NCBI GenBank assembly: GCA_964434165.1
Contig: CAYSUS010000158.1
Coordinates: forward strand, 1 to 12,803
DNA from: CAYSUS01 sp964434165
Lineage (GTDB): Bacteria; Planctomycetota; Planctomycetia; Pirellulales; Thermoguttaceae
Direction of reading: 5' to 3'
DNA: 12,803 nucleotides
Shown piece after piece: positions 8,288 to 12,803 of this stretch. Below the pieces are notes generated by a model that worked only from the letters and a program-made list of their open reading frames with translations, was not told the DNA's origin and did no database searches. Position 1 is the stretch's first letter, and every line of letters starts with the position of its first letter. A program made the translations under genes and the position numbers.

Positions 8288-8307
8288 CGAAACGGTGTCC
8301 GAGCAAC
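8288..8307 (-). repeat. Candidate IS66 terminal inverted repeat (transposase 5' side)
   Basis: Read inward on the minus strand this is GTTGCTCGGACACCGTTTCG, about 120 bp upstream of the transposase start codon. It pairs with 7502-7520 as described for that repeat. Confidence 0.5.
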
Positions 8308-8726
8308 CGCATGGGATCTAAGGGCGCATCCGGCCGTTCGGTTGGCCACTGGGACCAAACCCAAGTCTGTTCCGCAGCGACTCGGCCACGGTACACTGGA
8401 GTCAGCGAGGCGAGTCTGCGTGCCGGTCCGCGCGCCGACGCGCGAGGTCGCCCTGCCGGGGATGGAGCACAACGGCCCCGGGACGCCTCGCAGGTCCGGC
8501 GTGACAGCGGCGCGCCTCGCTCGGAGTGAACGCGGGACGCAAGTGGTTGACTGGTTTGCCTTTGTAAGCTGCGTGGTTTATAACTTTACAGAAAGGGGCC
8601 GGTTTCGCAGTGGCTGGCTGGGCCCCGGGGGAGCAGGCGATTTGGCTGGACTCCGCTTGCCGCTCACCGGGAGCCGCTTGTGCAGGCCGCCCCTCACTTT
8701 CGACCGGAATCGAGGAGTTGCACGTC
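8308..8726. other. Promoter-containing region upstream of the PA14/PKD gene, 419 bp
   Basis: No convincing gene is present on either strand. The left half is GC-rich with several small palindromes of the kind common in such DNA. The segment at about 8545-8595 is clearly more A/T-rich than its surroundings and contains the promoter listed separately. The reading frame of the downstream protein extends back to 8610, but those codons do not look like the protein's beginning. Confidence 0.6.
8556..8584 (+). promoter_or_regulatory. Sigma70-like promoter for the PA14/PKD operon
   Basis: TTGCCT (8556-8561) and TATAAC (8579-8584) are separated by exactly 17 bp and sit in the most A/T-rich stretch of this intergenic region. 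They match the consensus boxes at four and five of six bases. Transcription would begin near 8591, leaving a leader of about 135 nt before the start codon at 8727. Confidence 0.6.
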
Positions 8727-11006
8727 ATGCGTCGCTTTTCTGCGCTTCTGATGGTTCTGATCGTTTTGCCTGCCATGCCCCGCGCGGGCGCCGTGGCCCA
8801 GTCATTCCGTCGGGGGGGCACGGAGCTGAACGCCCTCCGCAAGGTGACGGTGGCGGCCGACGAGCTGCGGCCGATCGTGGTCACGGAGTTTTTCCACCAC
8901 GGGGAGATCCGGCCCGACGGCAAGAACGTGCTCGTTTTGGGCCGCGGCAGTCAGCCTGTCGCCTCGCGCGTGCTCCAGCTCGGGCCCGGCGACTTCTGCC
9001 GGCTGGCCTTCGAGTCGCAGCAGGGGCAGACCACGTACGACATCTACTACGGCGGTGAGCCGCCCGAGGAGGACGCCGTGCCCGCGTGGACCAACCGCGA
9101 CGGCCTGCTGCTGGAGACCCGCAAGTACAAGCAGTGCAATCCCAACCAGCTCGACTCGGTGCGCAAGGCTTTCGAGTCGTCCGAGCGCATCGGCGCGGAC
9201 TACGTTGACAACGTGCACCACTCGAGCAACCCCTTCTCGCTGAAGGTCCAGCCGTTTCTGAGCCACTACTCGGGCCGGCTTCACATTGGCTCCGCGGGGC
9301 GTTACGGGTTCTTCACGTCCAGCCAGGACGCCAGTTTCCTGCTGATCGACGGGAAGGAGGTCGTCTCGCACCCGGGCAGACACCGGCCGCAGCGCCAGGC
9401 GAAGCCGGGCTTACGCAAGGACATCCAGCTATCGGCCGGTGCGCACAAGTTCGACTACTACCATCTGGCCATGGGGCCTGACGCGATCATGGCCGCCGCG
9501 TGGGAGCCCTCGCCGGGACCGCCGGACAAGGCCAAGCCCCAGGCGATCCCCACCGAGGCGTTTCGCACCCAGGCGGTGGGCCGCTCACTGGCCGGTGCAG
9601 TGCAGCTCCGCGAATTGAAGATGGTGCCCGACTTCCTGGTGAACATCGTCGGCGACGTGCCCCTGCCCGACAACGACCAGCCGCTGATCGGCGTGGCGTT
9701 CAAGGACGTTTCGCCCAAGGCCCTAACCGGCGGAGGCCTGGCCCGCTGGGACTTCGGCGACGGCCAGACCAGCGAGAAGAACGACCCCGTGCACGTCTAT
9801 CTGAAGCCGGGGATGTACACGGTCAAGCTGTCCACCGGGAGGCGCACGGCCAGGCCGCTGGAGATCGCCAACCGCGTCTACATCGACCGGCCCACGCTGA
9901 CGCGCAAGGACGAGAAGAACTTCCACAAGCTGGACGATTACCTGCCCACGCTCCAGACCTACGACCCCTCGAAGCTCGACGTGGGCTCGCTGCGCCAGCT
10001 CGTGGAGGCCTACCAGTACAAGGCCGTCCTGGTGCAGACGCCTCCGGAGAACGAGAGCCCCGAGGCCAAGCCGGACGAGGCCGCGCCGGCCGAGAAGCCC
10101 AATCCGGAGACCACGGCCGAACAGAGGGAGGCCCTGCGCGCGGAGGTCAAGAAGTGGATCGGCAAGGCGGTCGAGGTGGGCAAGGCGCCGTTCCTCGGCG
10201 GCACGGGCGAGGCGACCGACGCCGACCTCTACGCCCTGGTCCAGTTGATCGGCCCCATGGCCCGCGACCAGGTCGGCGACTCCAAGCTCGCCCTGGAGAT
10301 CTGGAAGGGGGCGGCCGCGCGGATCAAGACCCCGGCCATGAAGGGCCACTGCCTGGCCGAGGCCGCCGACGTGGCGATCAACGACCTCTTGGACGTCGCC
10401 GCGGCCAAGCCGCTGCTCGAGGCCGCCGAGAAGCTGCTGGCCGCCAAGCCCACCGGGCCGGCCGCCAGCCGGCTCCATTTCGTCTGGGGCGATTACCTGG
10501 CCGCCACGGGCGAAGGCAAGGAGGCCCGCAAGCGCTACGAGAAAGCCGAGGAGGTGATGGCCTCGACCAAGTCGCACTTCGAGCGCACCGCGTGGCGCGG
10601 GGCCCACAGCCGATCGACCGAGGACTTCATCAAGTCGGGGGAGCTCGCCCGGGCGGCCGAGCAGATCCACCAGTGGCAGAAGGAGTTCCCCGCGGAGAAG
10701 CTCGACGGATACATGGTGCTGATGTACGCCCGGTACTGGGCCGGTCGCGGGATGTACGCCCAGGCGATCGCGCAGAACGAGCAGCTCCAGAACGTGGCCC
10801 CCGACTCGCCCTACGCTGACCAGCTGCTGCTGCTCACTTCCGAGTGCGAGCTTGCCCGGGGCGAGAAGGATCGGGCCCTGGCCACGCTGCAGGGCTTCCT
10901 GCAATCGTACCCCGGCAGCCCGCTCGTGCCGGTGGTTAAGGACCGCATCCGGCGGATCGAGGCCGGAGAGCTGGACGGGCCGCGGAGCCCGCGGCGGAAG
11001 TTGTGA
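8727..11006 (+). CDS. Exported multidomain protein with PA14-like, PKD and TPR-like regions
   Basis: The chosen ATG begins a clear signal peptide (MRRFSALLMVLIVLPAMPRAGAVAQ, cut near AVA-Q) and has GAGGAG 9 nt upstream; the open frame before it is non-coding-like. The mature part of the 759-residue protein contains, in order: an N-terminal beta-rich region; a PA14-like carbohydrate-binding fold (about 180-262: SGRLHIGSAGRYGFFTSSQD, FLLIDGKEVV, GAHKFDYYHL); a PKD domain (about 335-372, with WDFGDGQTSE and HVYLKPGMYTVKL); a Pro/Glu-rich linker (about 439-462); and an alpha-helical region with TPR-like repeats (about 590-745, for example ALATLQGFLQSYPGSPLVP). PA14 and PKD domains usually bind glycans or proteins outside the cytoplasm, and TPRs mediate protein contacts, so a periplasmic or surface binding/assembly role is inferred. 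No catalytic motif is visible. Probably co-transcribed with the 260-residue protein 76 bp downstream. Confidence 0.85.
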   Translation: MRRFSALLMVLIVLPAMPRAGAVAQSFRRGGTELNALRKVTVAADELRPIVVTEFFHHGEIRPDGKNVLVLGRGSQPVASRVLQLGPGDFCRLAFESQQGQTTYDIYYGGEPPEEDAVPAWTNRDGLLLETRKYKQCNPNQLDSVRKAFESSERIGADYVDNVHHSSNPFSLKVQPFLSHYSGRLHIGSAGRYGFFTSSQDASFLLIDGKEVVSHPGRHRPQRQAKPGLRKDIQLSAGAHKFDYYHLAMGPDAIMAAAWEPSPGPPDKAKPQAIPTEAFRTQAVGRSLAGAVQLRELKMVPDFLVNIVGDVPLPDNDQPLIGVAFKDVSPKALTGGGLARWDFGDGQTSEKNDPVHVYLKPGMYTVKLSTGRRTARPLEIANRVYIDRPTLTRKDEKNFHKLDDYLPTLQTYDPSKLDVGSLRQLVEAYQYKAVLVQTPPENESPEAKPDEAAPAEKPNPETTAEQREALRAEVKKWIGKAVEVGKAPFLGGTGEATDADLYALVQLIGPMARDQVGDSKLALEIWKGAAARIKTPAMKGHCLAEAADVAINDLLDVAAAKPLLEAAEKLLAAKPTGPAASRLHFVWGDYLAATGEGKEARKRYEKAEEVMASTKSHFERTAWRGAHSRSTEDFIKSGELARAAEQIHQWQKEFPAEKLDGYMVLMYARYWAGRGMYAQAIAQNEQLQNVAPDSPYADQLLLLTSECELARGEKDRALATLQGFLQSYPGSPLVPVVKDRIRRIEAGELDGPRSPRRKL

Positions 11007-11026
11007 CGGGGTGACGGGGTGACAAG
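11003..11026 (+). repeat. Three tandem octamers across a stop codon
   Basis: GTGACGGG, GTGACGGG and GTGACAAG lie head to tail, and a further GTG follows. The first unit contains the TGA stop of the PA14/PKD gene (11004-11006). Confidence 0.8.
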
Positions 11027-11032
11027 GTGCCT

Positions 11033-11057
11033 CGTTCCCACGCTCCGCGTGGGAACG
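11033..11057. repeat. REP-like palindrome CGTTCCCACGC-TCC-GCGTGGGAACG
   Basis: A perfect 11-bp inverted repeat encloses a 3-base loop. From general knowledge this sequence and close variants recur as dispersed intergenic palindromes in many bacterial genomes, including Planctomycetota. Here it lies between two genes of a likely operon, 10 bp before the ribosome-binding site of the downstream gene, so its hairpin could affect message stability or translation. Confidence 0.8.
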
Positions 11058-11082
11058 GCTTCAGAAGAAGGAGGGTTGATCC

Positions 11083-11865
11083 ATGAATCGTCTTCACGGC
11101 TTTGTGATCGGCGGCATGGTGCTGGGTTTCGCGCTTTCGAGCAGCAGCGCGCGGGCGGCCAAGGTGACGATCGAGCTGGGGGGCGCGGGTGCCGTCAAGT
11201 CGGTCGGCGCGATCGCCCGCTACGACCAGGACGGCAACCTCCGCAAGCAGGTCGATCCGAAGGCCAAGATCGACGCCCCCGTGTGCAATCACCACGCCAA
11301 GCACACGGGCGGCGGCAAGTGGGTGTTCGACGACCTGCCCAAGGGTCGCTACGACCTGGTGATCATGGCCGACGGTCGCGTGCGCGTCGAGGGCTTCGAG
11401 TATCCGCCCGTGCTGGAGTTCGACCCCTTCATCCCGGGCGACGTCACGTTCGACAACGAGGACGACCGCGACTGGATCCTCAACGACATCAAGAAGTCGC
11501 GGCACTACGAGAACCGGGTCGTGCCCCTGTGTATCGCGCGGAGCAAGGAAGACAAGAACGTCGCCCGGGTGCTGGTGATGCTCATCCGCGACAAGCCGAC
11601 GAGCTACGAGGGGCATTTCAAGGGCGCGGCCACCATGCGGCACGAGGTCTGGCAGTACGACTGGAACTACGGAGGCTGGGTGAAGAACAAGCGGACCAAG
11701 GTCCTCGACCGCGTGATGCTCCACCGCGACGACCTCCGCCAGTGGACCTGGCTGTGGGACGCCCGGCTCGGCGGCGTCCAGGTGAAGGACCAGCCGATCA
11801 CCATCCGGATCGACCTGGCCGACGCGGTCAAGTCGAAGAAGCTTCCGGGGCTGTACCCGTACTGA
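11083..11865 (+). CDS. Exported protein of unknown function, 260 aa
   Basis: I do not recognise a named family. The first 25 or so residues are a signal peptide (GFVIGGMVLGFALSSSSARA-A). The next hundred residues look beta-rich; GKWVFDDLPKGRYDLVIMAD (78-97) has the rhythm of transthyretin/carboxypeptidase-regulatory-like domains, which are usually structural or adhesive modules. A cluster CNHHAKH (68-74) could bind a metal, but this is speculation, and it is not a haem CxxCH site. The C-terminal half is rich in Trp, Tyr and charged residues (EVWQYDWNYGGWVKNKR). The ATG start is firm: AAGGAGG at 11068-11074 lies 8 nt upstream and the signal peptide follows directly. The gene is downstream of the PA14/PKD/TPR gene on the same strand and converges on a PQQ-propeller gene, so a joint extracytoplasmic role is plausible. 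Confidence 0.85.
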   Translation: MNRLHGFVIGGMVLGFALSSSSARAAKVTIELGGAGAVKSVGAIARYDQDGNLRKQVDPKAKIDAPVCNHHAKHTGGGKWVFDDLPKGRYDLVIMADGRVRVEGFEYPPVLEFDPFIPGDVTFDNEDDRDWILNDIKKSRHYENRVVPLCIARSKEDKNVARVLVMLIRDKPTSYEGHFKGAATMRHEVWQYDWNYGGWVKNKRTKVLDRVMLHRDDLRQWTWLWDARLGGVQVKDQPITIRIDLADAVKSKKLPGLYPY

Positions 11866-11964
11866 CCGTGGTCTGGCTCTTCCCGGCGCTGCGCAGGCAC
11901 CACGAACGGGCGGGGAAGCGAGTCTGCGTCAAGGCGGAATGGAGTCAGGGGCCGGACAGGGGCC

Positions 11965-12803
11965 TCACCGCGCGCCCTTCATCGCCTTCACGTGCCCGTC
12001 GGCCGTCCCGATGAACAGGCGCCCAGAGCCGACGCTCATGCCGTCGAAGGTGGGCAGGTCGTCGAGCTTCATCTCGGCCAGCTTCGTTCCGTCCTTGGCC
12101 GAGACGGCCCAGAGCAGGGCCCCCTTCGCGCCGGAGTACACGGCGTCCTGCTCGGCCAGGGCCTGCATCGCGTCGGGCTGCGGGATCCGCTGCACCATCT
12201 CCTCTTCGTCGATCAGGTCGGCCGGACCGGTCAGCAGCAACACGTCGCCGCTCTTGACCATGGCGCGGACCAGGATCGGCACTTCCACGCTCCAGGTGAG
12301 CTCGACGGCCGGACGGCCGCGATTCTTCCCTCCCTTGGCGGCCCTCTTGCCGACCGGCCTGGCCGCCGACGCATTCGCGGCCACGTCCATGCGCGGCGAG
12401 GCGAACAGGTGGAACTCCAGCGGCGTGATCCAGCGGTAGTACTTCTGCTCGCGCCCGTAGGCGTACACGTTCGTGTCGTCGAACACGACGGCGCGGCCCG
12501 AGGGGAACATCTTCCCAGCCCTGGGATAGCCGCCGCACCCGCCGAAGTAGTCCTTGCCGAACACCCAGTAGGCCCGGTGGAACCACGAGTCGTCGAGGAA
12601 TCCGTACGGGGCGAACAAGTGGTGCTCCCGCGTCTTAGTGCGGTTGCCGTCGCGGTCCATGAGCTGGGCCCGCATGAAGACCGAATCGCCGGAGGCCCCG
12701 AGGATGTCGGGCAGGGCCACGGGCATGTCGAGCCCGCCTTTGGCCTGAAGCTCCTGGCCGTCCTCGCCCAGACCGGGCACGAGGATGTTGCGTTCGTACC
12801 GTT
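11965..12803 (-). CDS. PQQ-like beta-propeller protein, 5' end outside the window
   Basis: The C-terminal 279 or so residues of a larger protein are visible; the frame stays open to the right edge, so the start is outside the window and the GTG at 12778-12780 is taken as internal. Propeller blades show repeated patterns: VFDDTNVYAYGRE, TGPADLID, DAVYSGAKGALLWAVSAKDGTKLAEMKL and GRLFIGTADGHVKAM. The pattern WAVSAKDGTKLAE is the classic blade motif of PQQ/BamB-like repeats. A conspicuous Trp/Tyr/Gly-rich stretch (DDSWFHRAYWVFGKDYFGG) precedes them, and a Lys/Arg/Gly-rich insertion (PVGKRAAKGGKNRGRP) interrupts one blade. Such proteins in Planctomycetota are usually exported and may bind protein partners or PQQ; residues needed to confirm PQQ binding cannot be judged here. 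It ends 99 bp from the convergent 260-residue gene, with no strong terminator between. Confidence 0.8.
   Translation of the reverse strand, partial: RYERNILVPGLGEDGQELQAKGGLDMPVALPDILGASGDSVFMRAQLMDRDGNRTKTREHHLFAPYGFLDDSWFHRAYWVFGKDYFGGCGGYPRAGKMFPSGRAVVFDDTNVYAYGREQKYYRWITPLEFHLFASPRMDVAANASAARPVGKRAAKGGKNRGRPAVELTWSVEVPILVRAMVKSGDVLLLTGPADLIDEEEMVQRIPQPDAMQALAEQDAVYSGAKGALLWAVSAKDGTKLAEMKLDDLPTFDGMSVGSGRLFIGTADGHVKAMKGAR

Larger units (their letters stand above)
7502..8307 (-). mobile_element. Internally deleted IS66-family insertion sequence
   Basis: The element is oriented leftward and contains a broken IS66 transposase flanked by candidate terminal inverted repeats (7502-7520 and 8288-8307). 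At about 806 bp it is far shorter than the roughly 1.6-2.6 kb expected for the family, because the middle of the transposase gene is missing. It could only move if a complete relative supplied transposase in trans. The 8-bp sequences directly outside the ends, ACCTGATC and CGCATGGG, do not match, so either the exact ends are slightly different, the duplication has decayed, or a rearrangement followed insertion. The family call rests on the transposase remnants and is firm; the borders are inference. Confidence 0.65.

Noticed and set aside
8610..8726. An upstream start for the PA14/PKD protein
   Set aside because: It would place 39 unlikely residues before a clear signal peptide; the ATG at 8727 has its own good ribosome-binding site.
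9723..10904. Long open frame (393 codons) on the minus strand, and a 439-codon plus-strand frame at 9500-10819
   Set aside because: Both are alternate-frame readings of the PA14/PKD/TPR gene, which has a signal peptide, domains and a ribosome-binding site.
11866..11964. Possible terminator between the convergent 260-residue and PQQ-propeller genes
   Set aside because: Only a 6-bp stem (CGTGGT/ACCACG) with a 26-nt loop and no U-tract was found.

Overview
The window is high-GC bacterial DNA, and its gene content points to a member of the Planctomycetota or a close PVC relative. The pointers are a Tat-exported Gfo/Idh/MocA oxidoreductase, large exported PA14/PKD/TPR and PQQ-propeller proteins, an exported methyltransferase chimera, an IS66-type element, and short G-rich repeats next to stop codons. 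This assignment is inference from gene content, because the window has no rRNA or other marker gene.

Left part (1-3915): a MoxR-type AAA+ ATPase, cut at its 5' end by the window edge and carrying a long Pro/Ala tail, runs rightward to a strong hairpin at 1306-1337. Three leftward genes follow: an IscA/ErpA-type Fe-S carrier (1414-1743), a NifS/IscS-type cysteine desulfurase (1936-3120) and a MutT/Nudix-like protein (3289-3915). The desulfurase supplies sulfur and the A-type carrier delivers clusters, so the first two form a minimal Fe-S assembly pair. They are separated by a perfect hairpin made of two near-identical dyads, so their expression may be partly uncoupled.

Middle (3916-8307): after a 405-bp divergent intergenic region comes the Tat-exported oxidoreductase (4321-5688). 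It converges, across only 22 bp, on a leftward gene (5711-7285) that joins a signal peptide, a heparinase-C-terminal-like beta-sandwich and a class I SAM methyltransferase. Just upstream of that gene lies a shrunken IS66-type element (about 7502-8307). Its transposase keeps the N-terminal part and the extreme C-terminus in different frames and has lost the catalytic core. I found candidate terminal inverted repeats but no clear target-site duplication.

Right part (8308-12803): a good sigma70-like promoter (8556-8584) leads into a 759-aa exported PA14/PKD/TPR-like protein (8727-11006). A linker follows, with octamer repeats and a REP-like palindrome, then a 260-aa exported protein of unknown function (11083-11865). 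The two probably form an operon. They converge on the 3' part of a PQQ-like beta-propeller gene that runs off the right edge.

There are no tRNA or rRNA genes, no CRISPR array and no complete defence or biosynthetic system. The most unusual items are the exported beta-sandwich/methyltransferase fusion, the internally deleted IS66 element, the paired dyads between the Fe-S genes, and the recurring GGTGA-type G-rich motifs at stop codons.
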